The notes beneath the pieces were generated by a model. It did no database searches. It worked only from the letters and a program-made list of their open reading frames with translations, and was not told where the DNA came from. A DNA stretch of 7,507 nucleotides from Rhodospirillaceae bacterium. Lineage in GTDB: Bacteria > Pseudomonadota > Alphaproteobacteria > Rhodospirillales > Magnetovibrionaceae. This document shows, piece after piece, positions 1 through 6,732 of this stretch (within the stretch, counting starts at the first letter, position 1; the number at the start of each line of letters is the position of its first letter). The stretch is taken from assembly GCA_002401565.1 (NCBI GenBank), contig NVTL01000001.1, positions 7,987 through 15,493 of the forward strand, read 5' to 3'. The translations under genes were made by a program, and so were the position numbers.

Positions 1-590
1 AAAATTGCCCGGCCTGACTCCGTTTCGTTTGACGGGCTGGGCACGCAACGTGCGCCATAGGTCTGCATCAGCGCGCGACGATAAGGCTTTTGTTCATAGC
101 TGACCTTGACCATATAAACGTCAACTTCAAGGCCGAAGTGTTGGGCGGCATAGGCAATGGATGAGCCCCATTGTCCGGCCCCGGTTTCGGTGGTGATGCG
201 TTTGGTGCCTGCTTCTTTGTTATAGAACGCTTGGGGCACGGCGGTGTTGGGTTTATGGCTTCCGGTGGGGCTGACGCCTTCGTATTTATAGAAAATCTTC
301 GCCGGAGTCCCCAAAGCCTTTTCCAACTTGCGCGCGCGAAACAACGGGGCCGGGCGCCATTGGCGATACACATCGCGTACGGGGTCAGGAATTTCGATTT
401 CGCGGTCTTGACTGACTTCTTGCATGATCAAGGCCATGGGGAACAGCGGGGCCAAATCATCGGGGCCAATGGGTTGGCCTGTGCCGGGATGCAAAACCGG
501 GGCCGGGGGCGTGGGCAGATCAGCCACCAAGTTATACCAAGTTTTTGGAATACGATCTTCGCCCAAAAGATATTTAATGTTGTCGCTCAT
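1..590 (-). CDS. trpB: TrpB2-type tryptophan synthase beta subunit (partial, C-terminus beyond left edge)
   Basis: PLP-dependent enzyme that joins indole and L-serine to give L-tryptophan in the cytoplasm. The reverse strand is open from an ATG at 590-588 to the window edge, giving 196 complete codons of a family usually above 400 residues. Visible marks are WRPAPLFRARKLE near residues 78-90, the PLP-lysine motif TGSHKPNTA with Lys113 (codon 254-252), and TETGAGQWG shortly after it. The extended N-terminus before the RPAPL motif and the SHKPN form (classical TrpB usually has SHKIN) point to the TrpB2 subgroup, often found without an adjacent trpA. An AAGGGG ribosome binding site at 603-598 sits 7 nt before the ATG and supports the start. 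The gene diverges from copA. Family membership is secure. Whether it is the main biosynthetic TrpB or an indole-salvage paralogue cannot be told here. Confidence 0.9.
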   Translation of the reverse strand, partial: MSDNIKYLLGEDRIPKTWYNLVADLPTPPAPVLHPGTGQPIGPDDLAPLFPMALIMQEVSQDREIEIPDPVRDVYRQWRPAPLFRARKLEKALGTPAKIFYKYEGVSPTGSHKPNTAVPQAFYNKEAGTKRITTETGAGQWGSSIAYAAQHFGLEVDVYMVKVSYEQKPYRRALMQTYGARCVPSPSNETESGRAI

Positions 591-709
591 CCTACCGCCC
601 CTTGTTTTGAGATTTTTGTATTGAAACTATTGTTTTAAGTGCGGCTATTATGATTAAAAAATTTCAATTTGAGAAGGGCTATTCTTTAATCCTCTGTGCA
701 AACGCGTCC

Positions 710-745
710 TTGACCTTCCCGTGATGGGAGGGTTTATGGTAAGCT
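710..745 (+). promoter_or_regulatory. CueR-type copper-responsive promoter of copA-cueR
   Basis: The -35 hexamer TTGACC lies at 710-715 and the -10 TATGGT at 735-740, separated by 19 bp. This over-long spacer is the hallmark of MerR-family activated promoters, where the metal-bound regulator untwists the DNA. Inside it is an interrupted dyad, ACCTTCCC (713-720) and GGGAGGGT (726-733), matching at 7 of 8 positions around a 5-nt centre. It closely resembles the known E. coli copA operator (CCTTCC/GGAAGG type). Transcription should begin near 747, leaving a leader of about 26 nt. A GAAGG ribosome binding site at 758-762 precedes the copA ATG at 773. Assignment to the cueR gene in this window is an inference from proximity and motif type. 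Confidence 0.88.
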
Positions 746-772
746 TACATCAAAGTAGAAGGTTTAAGTCTT

Positions 773-3148
773 ATGACAAATTTGACTCACATCACATTGC
801 CGATCGAAGGCATGACCTGCGCGTCGTGTTCGGCCCGCATTGAACGCCAATTGGCTAAGTTGGACGGCGTGCAAACGGCCTCTGTAAATTTGCCTATGGA
901 AATTGCCGATGTGCATTATGACGCCGATGTCTTAACCGCAGAAATTATTAAATCCACCATTGAAAAAACCGGGTTTTTGGTCCCCGAACGCGAATTGGAA
1001 TTGGCGATAGACGGCATGACCTGTGCGTCGTGTGTGGGGCGCGTGGAAAAGGCTGTTGGCAAAGTCTCTGGCGTTTTGGACATTCGCGTGAACTTAGGCA
1101 CCGAACGGGCCACCGTGACGTACGGGGCGGCGGCATTATCTGACATTATTCGGGCCGTGCAAAAAACTGGGTTTGAAGCCACGGTTGTTGATAACGCCGA
1201 AACCTTTGGCACCAAGGACGATCAAAAAGCCGCAAAAAAACTGCGCCAAGACCTAATCAATTTAAGCATCGCGACGGCGCTAACCGCTCCGCTTTGGGTG
1301 CAGATGGTTCTCAATCTTTTGGGCATTGATTGGATGGTGGTGGGGTGGCTGCAATTGGCCTTGGCTTCGGGCGTGCAATTTGGTACTGGATTGCGGTTTT
1401 ATAGCCCCGCCTGGAAGGCCTTAAAATCGGGCAGCGGCAATATGGATTTACTGGTCGTGATGGGCACGTTATCGGCGTGGCTGTTGAGTGCATGGCGAGT
1501 GCTGTCAGGGGCCAGCGATGGACACCTGTATTTCGAAGCTTCGGCCACCGTCGTCACCTTAATTTTGCTGGGCCGTTTTTTGGAAAGCCGGGCCAAGCGC
1601 GGCACCACCGGAGCCATTCGCGCGTTGATGAAATTGCGTCCCGAAACGGCGCGGGTTTTGAGTGGCGATGGCACGTCTGTCGAAATCCCTGCGGCCCAAG
1701 TTAAAAGCGGCGATACCGTGGTTATTCGGCCCGGTGAACGGGTTCCGGTGGATGGTGAAATCACCAAAGGCGAAACGTCTATGGACGAAAGCCTGCTTAC
1801 GGGGGAAAGCCTTCCTGTGGTCAAAAGTTTGGGCGACCCGGTCACGGGCGGCGCCATCAATGCGGATGGATTAATCCATGTTTTGGCGACCCGCGTGGGC
1901 CAAGACTCAACTTTGGCTCATATCATAAAACTCATCCAAAACGCCCAATCTTCTAAGGCTCCCGTTCAGCGACTAGTCGATAAGATTGCTTCAATCTTTG
2001 TGCCCATCGTCATCGCTATTGCATTTTTGACGTGGGGGGGCTGGGTCTTGGCTGGGGCCGGGTGGGAAGTCGGTTTGATTAATGCCGTGACGGTTTTGGT
2101 GATCGCTTGTCCATGTGCTTTGGGCTTGGCAACGCCCACCGCGATCATGGTCGGCACGGGTGTGGCGGCCAAACACGGCATCTTAATCAAAGACGCCGAA
2201 GCCTTGGAAAATGCCCACCGGGTGAACACCGTAGTGTTTGATAAAACCGGAACATTGACCCAAGGTAAACCGCGTGTGGTGTCCGTTGTTGGCGCAGATG
2301 AAAAGCATCTTTTGAATTTGGTTGCGACCGCTCAACAGGGCAGTGAGCATCCGTTGGGCAAGGCTATTTTGGACGCCGCCCAGGGGGCTGAATTGCCCCC
2401 CTTGGACAGCTTTAAAGCGCACCCCGGACACGGCATCGAAGTAACCTTTTTGGGCTTTGCTTTGCGGGTGGGAAACCGGGCTTTTATGGGGGGCATTTCG
2501 ACCGCCAAATTTGAAGACGCGGCACAGGATTTAGAACGCCAAGGCAACACCGTCATGTGGGTCGCAAACTCCGATGATTTGTTAGGCTTTATCGCGGTCG
2601 GTGACGTCGCCAGAGCGACCAGTGCCGAGGCCATTAAAATCTTAAAATCAAAAAACATTCGGCCCATTATGTTGACGGGCGATAATGCCCGCACGGCAAA
2701 AGCCATGGCGGACAAACTGGGGCTGGACGATGTGATTTCCGAAGTCCTGCCGGATGGGAAAGCCGGGGAAGTGAAACGTTTGCAAGCCGAAGGTGCGATT
2801 GTTGCCATGGTTGGCGACGGAGTGAACGATGCCCCGGCGTTGGCCCAAGCCAATGTCGGACTTGCCATGGGCTCAGGCGCGGACGTTGCCATGCATTCGG
2901 CGTCGATCACTTTGATGCGGTCCGAGCCAACTTTGGTGGCCGATGCGTTGTCGGTATCGTACGCCACGGTGCAGAAAATTCGCCAAAACCTGTTTTGGGC
3001 CTTTTTCTATAATGTCGTGGCGCTGCCTTTGGCGGCGGCTGGAGTGTTAACCCCTGCGATCGCCGGGGCCGCTATGGCCATGAGTTCGGTTTCGGTGGTG
3101 AGCAATTCACTTTTGTTGAAACGTTGGACGTCGGGAGCAAAAAAATGA
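773..3148 (+). CDS. copA: Cu+-exporting P1B-1-type ATPase CopA
   Basis: Inner-membrane pump that uses ATP to move Cu+ from cytosol to periplasm. The 791-aa protein has two N-terminal HMA copper-binding domains, each with GMTCASC (Cys16/Cys19 and Cys84/Cys87), then a P-type ATPase core. I see about eight hydrophobic segments, the actuator motif TGES (343-346), the intramembrane CPC (446-448), the phosphorylation site DKTGT with Asp490, the nucleotide-domain SEHPLG with His526-Pro527, MLTGDN (633-638) and GDGVNDAP (681-688). The last two helices carry the Cu+-specific signature: Asn739 followed by Tyr746-Asn747 and Pro752, then Met768, Ser771-Ser772 and Asn778-Ser779. This argues for Cu+/Ag+ rather than Zn/Cd. 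Length is normal for the family and no key residue is missing. A CueR-type promoter lies just upstream, and the stop overlaps the cueR start. Confidence 0.97.
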   Translation: MTNLTHITLPIEGMTCASCSARIERQLAKLDGVQTASVNLPMEIADVHYDADVLTAEIIKSTIEKTGFLVPERELELAIDGMTCASCVGRVEKAVGKVSGVLDIRVNLGTERATVTYGAAALSDIIRAVQKTGFEATVVDNAETFGTKDDQKAAKKLRQDLINLSIATALTAPLWVQMVLNLLGIDWMVVGWLQLALASGVQFGTGLRFYSPAWKALKSGSGNMDLLVVMGTLSAWLLSAWRVLSGASDGHLYFEASATVVTLILLGRFLESRAKRGTTGAIRALMKLRPETARVLSGDGTSVEIPAAQVKSGDTVVIRPGERVPVDGEITKGETSMDESLLTGESLPVVKSLGDPVTGGAINADGLIHVLATRVGQDSTLAHIIKLIQNAQSSKAPVQRLVDKIASIFVPIVIAIAFLTWGGWVLAGAGWEVGLINAVTVLVIACPCALGLATPTAIMVGTGVAAKHGILIKDAEALENAHRVNTVVFDKTGTLTQGKPRVVSVVGADEKHLLNLVATAQQGSEHPLGKAILDAAQGAELPPLDSFKAHPGHGIEVTFLGFALRVGNRAFMGGISTAKFEDAAQDLERQGNTVMWVANSDDLLGFIAVGDVARATSAEAIKILKSKNIRPIMLTGDNARTAKAMADKLGLDDVISEVLPDGKAGEVKRLQAEGAIVAMVGDGVNDAPALAQANVGLAMGSGADVAMHSASITLMRSEPTLVADALSVSYATVQKIRQNLFWAFFYNVVALPLAAAGVLTPAIAGAAMAMSSVSVVSNSLLLKRWTSGAKK
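3133..3147 (+). promoter_or_regulatory. Ribosome binding site and overlapping start that set the cueR N-terminus
   Basis: GGGAG at 3133-3137 lies 7 nt before ATG 3145-3147. That ATG shares its last two bases with the copA stop TGA (3146-3148), an ATGA overlap typical of translational coupling. An in-frame TTG at 3124 would add seven residues before MNIGTVSEK, but CueR proteins begin at the MNI position, so 3145 is preferred. Confidence 0.8.
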
Positions 3149-3543
3149 ACATTGGAACGGTATCTGAAAAATCGGGCGTATCGTCCAAAACCATTCGCTA
3201 TTATGAAAGCATTGGGCTTATTCCGCCAGCGGATCGGGCCAAAAATGGCTATCGGGATTACGGACCCAACGATGTGGAAACTCTGCGTTTCGTGAAACGA
3301 TCCCGCGCCATGGGCTTTTCCGTCGAAGACGTGCGCAACCTGTTGGATTTATGGGTCAACAAAGACCGCGCCAGCGCCGACGTCAAAGCGGTTGCCTTAA
3401 AACACATCGACGATGTTGAAAAACGCATCGTTGAATTGGAAAGCATTCGCGATACGCTGAAAAACCTGACCAAGTGCTGCAAAGGCAATGACCGCCCAGA
3501 TTGCCCCATTTTAGAAGGATTAGCCGGATTATCTAACGGTTAG
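3145..3543 (+). CDS. cueR: CueR/HmrR-family copper-responsive MerR regulator
   Basis: Cytoplasmic dimeric transcription factor that binds Cu+ (also Ag+ or Au+ in studied homologues) and activates promoters with 19-bp spacers. The 132-aa protein begins with the MerR winged helix (MNIGTVSEKSGVSSKTIRYY, then NGYRDY at 34-39), followed by the dimerisation helix around 80-107. The metal loop has Cys112 and Cys120 in CKGNDRPDCPI, matching the two thiolate ligands of E. coli CueR by position. Ser77 (in ASADVK) is also kept; in CueR this serine marks selectivity for monovalent ions, where divalent-metal sensors such as MerR and ZntR have a cysteine. An extra Cys111 lies next to the first ligand. The gene is coupled to copA by an ATGA overlap, so activation would also raise the regulator's own level. 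The HmrR name is equally possible. Likely targets in this window are the boxes at 710-745 and 4840-4870. Confidence 0.94.
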   Translation: MNIGTVSEKSGVSSKTIRYYESIGLIPPADRAKNGYRDYGPNDVETLRFVKRSRAMGFSVEDVRNLLDLWVNKDRASADVKAVALKHIDDVEKRIVELESIRDTLKNLTKCCKGNDRPDCPILEGLAGLSNG

Positions 3544-3610
3544 CATTGACCTAAGACTTTAAGAGTACGATTGTGTCGTTTCGATTCCTCTCGCATCAGA
3601 AAGACAGACG

Positions 3611-4843
3611 TTGGTCCGCAAACCCACCAAAGCTAAGCCCAAAACACAAGGCCAAAAAAAGGCCCAGCGACAGGCCAAAAAACACAAAGCCCAGCATCAA
3701 GCCTTGCGGGTTAAGGTTTTGTTTGGGCCCTTGGCCCGCGCGTGGGCAAAAGTCCCCGCGTCGTTTCGTCTGCCCGGCCTTAAACACGATATAGAAAAAG
3801 ACTATGCCGCTGTATTTGTCAGCGTATTGGTTGTGGCCTTAAGTGGCGGCTATTTGGGTGTTCAGGCGTTATCTGGTGGCGCGGCTAAGACACCGACCAA
3901 CGTGATCCATCAAACCTTACCCAAACGGGACTTTATTTTACCAGAGCCCAGTTTAGACACCCAATACACACCGCGTGCTTACGAAGAAAAAGTCGTGGAT
4001 GAGGTGTTTGAACCCGAAGAGCCTGTGGTCGATGAAACTGTGGTGGAAGCTCCGGTTGTTGAGGTCGAAGTCGCAAAGCTTGCTGCCCCCATGGACAAGC
4101 ACGCGGGCGAGCCATTGTGGATGCAAAATGCCATCGATTATGTACCGACCCCTGGCCAACCCATGATCGCCATTGTCATCGATGACATGGGCGTGGACCG
4201 CAGACGGTCAAAACACATGTGGGAAGACGTGCAGGGGCCTTTAACCTTGTCGTTTATGACCTATGCTAATGATTTAGCCAGCCAAACCCAAGCCGCGCGC
4301 GCCCAAGGCCACGAAATGATGCTGCACATGTCTATGGAGCCTTCAAATTCGACCATTGATGCGGGGCCGAACGTGTTAATCACGGGCATGGAAGACGCCG
4401 AATTGTCTAAGTTGACCAATTGGGGCTTAGATCGATTTGAAGGTTTTGTCGGCGTGAACAATCACATGGGCAGCCGCTTTACCGAAAACGGTCCGGCCAT
4501 GAAAGTGGTGTTGACCGAAATTCAAAAACGCGGGCTGTTGTTTTTAGACAGCCGCACTTCACCAAAATCGGTGGCGGGCAAGGTATCACAAGACCTAGGC
4601 CTGCCCACATTGGTGCGCAATGTGTTTATCGATAACGATAATGAAATCGATAAGGTTTTGAAACAATTAGATGAAGTCGAACGCTTGGCGCGCAAACGCG
4701 GCGTGGTGATTGCCATTGGTCACCCCCGTGAAGCCACCATCGAAGTCTTAAAAACGTGGGTGCCCGAAGCCTTAAACCGGGGTTTGGCGATTGTTCCCAT
4801 TTCCACCGTGATGCGCTTGAAATTGGGCTTAAAAGTCAATTGA
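3611..4843 (+). CDS. Membrane-anchored divergent polysaccharide deacetylase family protein (YibQ-like)
   Basis: Probable periplasmic polysaccharide deacetylase-fold protein of the divergent family (PF04748 type). Substrate and activity are not established from sequence. The 410-aa product has a strongly basic N-terminus (about 1-40, Lys/Arg/Gln rich), one hydrophobic helix around 68-87 (VFVSVLVVALSGG region), an acidic Val/Glu-rich linker around 122-160, and a catalytic-like domain from about 185. Motifs seen are IDDMG (Asp191-Asp192), LHMSMEP (His239, Glu243), NNHMGS (His285), FLDSRTSP (Asp313) and IGHPRE (His371). The arrangement implies a cytoplasmic N-terminus and a periplasmic domain. 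The start is uncertain: the frame is open from 3563, just after a TAA, and the first usual initiator is TTG 3611 with only a weak purine-rich stretch upstream. It lies 67 bp after cueR with no terminator seen between, so copper-induced read-through is possible. Confidence 0.85.
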   Translation: MVRKPTKAKPKTQGQKKAQRQAKKHKAQHQALRVKVLFGPLARAWAKVPASFRLPGLKHDIEKDYAAVFVSVLVVALSGGYLGVQALSGGAAKTPTNVIHQTLPKRDFILPEPSLDTQYTPRAYEEKVVDEVFEPEEPVVDETVVEAPVVEVEVAKLAAPMDKHAGEPLWMQNAIDYVPTPGQPMIAIVIDDMGVDRRRSKHMWEDVQGPLTLSFMTYANDLASQTQAARAQGHEMMLHMSMEPSNSTIDAGPNVLITGMEDAELSKLTNWGLDRFEGFVGVNNHMGSRFTENGPAMKVVLTEIQKRGLLFLDSRTSPKSVAGKVSQDLGLPTLVRNVFIDNDNEIDKVLKQLDEVERLARKRGVVIAIGHPREATIEVLKTWVPEALNRGLAIVPISTVMRLKLGLKVN

Positions 4844-4870
4844 CCTTCCTGTCGCGGGAAGGCTTAGGGT
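4840..4870 (+). promoter_or_regulatory. Second CueR-type promoter, driving copZ
   Basis: The -35 TTGACC at 4840-4845 and -10 TAGGGT at 4865-4870 are again separated by exactly 19 bp. The dyad is ACCTTCCT (4843-4850) and GGGAAGGC (4856-4863), whose CCTTCC/GGAAGG core is perfect over six base pairs around a 5-nt centre. The first ten bases, TTGACCTTCC, are identical to those of the copA box. The -35 element covers the TGA stop (4841-4843) of the deacetylase gene. Transcription should start near 4877, leaving about 22 nt before the copZ ATG. Regulation by the CueR encoded here is inferred from motif and spacing. Confidence 0.85.
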
Positions 4871-4898
4871 TGAGTTTCAAACAATAAAGGACAAAAGA

Positions 4899-5099
4899 AT
4901 GAGTGAAAGCTATAGCGTACTTGGCATGACCTGCGGCGGCTGTGCTGCATCAGTGACCAATGCCATCATGGATGCAAAAAGCGACGCCACTGTCAGCATT
5001 GATTTGGACGCCAAAACCGTGACCGTCGACGGCATTGAGGCGTTGATCCTGAAACAAGTGATCGAAGACGCTGGTTTTGAATTTGCGGGTGTGGCTTAA
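4899..5099 (+). CDS. copZ: CopZ-like HMA-domain copper chaperone
   Basis: Small cytosolic metallochaperone that would bind Cu+ through two thiolates and pass it to the HMA domains or transport site of CopA. The 66-aa protein is a single HMA ferredoxin-like fold. It shows GMTCGGC with Cys12 and Cys15 in the metal loop, a central strand TVSIDLDAKTVTVDG, and a terminal helix and strand ending DAGFEFAGVA. Length is typical for CopZ/Atx1-type proteins. An AAAGGA ribosome binding site at 4886-4891 precedes the ATG by 7 nt. It has its own CueR-type promoter and is separated from copA-cueR by the deacetylase gene. A generic heavy-metal-associated protein is the alternative, but the promoter and neighbours make copper by far the likeliest metal. 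Confidence 0.92.
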   Translation: MSESYSVLGMTCGGCAASVTNAIMDAKSDATVSIDLDAKTVTVDGIEALILKQVIEDAGFEFAGVA

Positions 5100-5100
5100 A

Positions 5101-6567
5101 TTAAGATTGAGGAAGCATGATTTTAATCATGGTGCCTTGGTCTTTTTCACTGCAAATGAGTAATTTTCCGCCATGCAATTCCACCAAATCTTTGGTCAGG
5201 GGCAGGCCTAATCCGGTTCCGTCGGTTTTGCGGTGAAGCTCGGTATCGACTTGCCCAAATCTGCTTAAGGCCAAGGTTAAATCTTCTTTGTCCATGCCAA
5301 TGCCATCATCGGTGATGGTGATGGTCATGGACCCATCTGCGTTTGATTGTGCATCGATAGTGACTTCGCCACCCGCAGGCGTGAATTTCACCGCATTGCT
5401 GAGCAGGTTCAGCAGAACCTGCCTTAAGCGCCGTTCATCGGCCTGAATTTCGGGGCGCGATAAGGCGTAAGACGCGGTCACGGCGACCTGTTCTTTGTCG
5501 GCGCGCGGTTGGATCAGGCGCAGCGAGTCTTCGATCACCCGGTGCAGGTCAACGTTGCCAATATCCAGTTTTAAAGCCCCGGCTTCAATCGCCGAGATAT
5601 CCAAAATATCGTTGATCAGTTCCAACAAATGCTGACCTGAATAATGAATATCATCTAAGTATTCCTGATTTTTTTCACTGCCCACAGGCCCAAATATTTC
5701 CGCCTTCATGGTGCTGGAAAAACCAATGATGGCATTCAACGGCGTGCGCAATTCGTGGCTCATGGATGACATGAAATCGGATTTAATCTCGCTTGAAATC
5801 TGGGCAATGGCGAGTTCGCTTTGGGTTGTGGATTGTTTGCGAATGTTGCGAATGCCACGGACATGCCACGCGGTCAGGCCAAACATACCCAACAACCACG
5901 TCAGCCCGTGTGACAAAACATTACCGTTAAAAATAGCGTTTAGCTGTTCGTGATAGGGTTGCATAGGGACGCGGATTCCCACACCGCCCAAAACATCACC
6001 AACCTTATAGCCTTGAATGGCATGACATTTCAGGCAAAGCTTGTTGGCTTTCATGGGGCGGATCATGCGGTAATAATCCTGTCCTTCGGTGGTCGTGAAT
6101 TCACCGACCTCTTTTTCCCCGGCCTTAAAGGCGGTGATGGCCTTGCTTTCCCATTCATCGGCCAGATTGTCAGAATTAAGCGGGTCTAAACTCACCAATT
6201 GTCCGCGAATGCCATACAGCTTGTCAAAATCTTTCATGATCAAGCCAATCATGGTCGCGGGATTGACCAAGGTCAGCAAACGCCCCGAAGCCGTCATCAC
6301 ATCGCGGTCTGGAATATGTTCCATATAAGGGTTGGGCTGTATGTCGCCAATGGCTTCCATATAGACACCGCCATGATTGGCCGCCCACAATCGAAAGGCT
6401 TGGTCTTTGTTAAAGGCCTTGATGGTATCGGCGCGGGCAATAGAATTGGAATAGGTGCTCGACAGGTGAGAGTTCCATAAAAACAATCCCCCGACGGCAA
6501 CGGTCCAAATCACCGCCAACATGATGCTGCCCCAAATGCGGTGCCTGTATTCGACCTTAAAGTACAT
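5101..6567 (-). CDS. Sensor histidine kinase with periplasmic heme-c Tll0287-like (DUF3365) domain
   Basis: Inner-membrane sensor kinase of 488 aa, likely to phosphorylate a response regulator that is not in this window. Order of parts: transmembrane helix about 11-31; periplasmic sensor about 32-215 resembling the Tll0287-like/DUF3365 family; a c-type heme attachment motif CLKCH (Cys178, Cys181, His182) in the stretch PMKANKLCLKCHAIQGYKVG; second transmembrane helix about 216-236; HisKA dimerisation region with phosphoacceptor His271 in SHELRTP; then HATPase_c with the N box NLLSNAVKF (Asn391), the DDGIGM box (420-425), the F box RFGQV (436-440) and GTGLGL (450-455). No receiver domain is fused. 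The ATG is preceded by AAGGG (minus strand, 6578-6574). The stop lies one base from that of convergent copZ. The signal is probably redox, a gas or another heme ligand, as inferred from the domain only. Confidence 0.9.
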   Translation of the reverse strand: MYFKVEYRHRIWGSIMLAVIWTVAVGGLFLWNSHLSSTYSNSIARADTIKAFNKDQAFRLWAANHGGVYMEAIGDIQPNPYMEHIPDRDVMTASGRLLTLVNPATMIGLIMKDFDKLYGIRGQLVSLDPLNSDNLADEWESKAITAFKAGEKEVGEFTTTEGQDYYRMIRPMKANKLCLKCHAIQGYKVGDVLGGVGIRVPMQPYHEQLNAIFNGNVLSHGLTWLLGMFGLTAWHVRGIRNIRKQSTTQSELAIAQISSEIKSDFMSSMSHELRTPLNAIIGFSSTMKAEIFGPVGSEKNQEYLDDIHYSGQHLLELINDILDISAIEAGALKLDIGNVDLHRVIEDSLRLIQPRADKEQVAVTASYALSRPEIQADERRLRQVLLNLLSNAVKFTPAGGEVTIDAQSNADGSMTITITDDGIGMDKEDLTLALSRFGQVDTELHRKTDGTGLGLPLTKDLVELHGGKLLICSEKDQGTMIKIMLPQS

Positions 6568-6670
6568 TGAGGACCCTTAAAAAACGCGTTCACTTTGTAT
6601 AATTAAGGAGATCGTAACAGAATATTTAGCGATGGGAATATATTTATGACCGAGGGACGAAGTGCCTAAA

Positions 6671-6709
6671 ATTAAAAGAAAAAAGCCGCCTCATAATTGA
6701 GACGGCTTT
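6671..6709 (-). terminator. Rho-independent terminator of the carbonic anhydrase-like gene
   Basis: Twelve-position stem between 6682-6693 and 6698-6709 with one C/A mismatch (6689/6702) and a four-base TAAT loop. Read on the minus strand, the stem is followed directly by TTTTTTCTTTTAAT, a good U-tract. It begins 23 bp after the stop codon at 6735-6733. On the plus strand the hairpin is followed by GATCATC, so it looks effective in one direction only. Confidence 0.88.
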
Positions 6710-6732
6710 GATCATCAGCGAAAATAACGCTG

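Noticed and set aside
171..638. Long plus-strand open frame of 155 codons
   Set aside because: It lies antisense to the TrpB2 coding frame, whose motifs (SHKPNTA, TETGAGQWG) are unmistakable, and its own product has no recognisable domain.
652..691. Inverted repeat GATTAAA (652-658) and TTTAATC (685-691)
   Set aside because: Only 7 bp in AT-rich DNA with a 26-bp gap; expected by chance often enough, and no known operator matches.
2332..2967. Minus-strand open frame of 211 codons within copA
   Set aside because: Shadow of the copA frame, which carries all P-type ATPase motifs across this stretch; no ribosome binding site or family signature in the antisense product.
3124..3144. TTG start for cueR seven codons upstream
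   Set aside because: The ATG at 3145 has a better-placed GGGAG site and matches the N-terminus of known CueR proteins.
3546..3576. TTGACC after cueR as a third CueR-type promoter for the deacetylase gene
   Set aside because: No CCTTCC/GGAAGG dyad follows and there is no credible -10 at 17 or 19 bp, so the hexamer alone is likely chance.
6598..6603. Perfect TATAAT on the plus strand
   Set aside because: No -35-like hexamer at a suitable distance and no plus-strand gene downstream; a 7-codon reading frame from 6646 shows nothing to support it.
6682..6709. Hairpin as a bidirectional terminator
   Set aside because: Only the minus-strand reading is followed by a U-tract; the plus-strand side continues into GATCATC.
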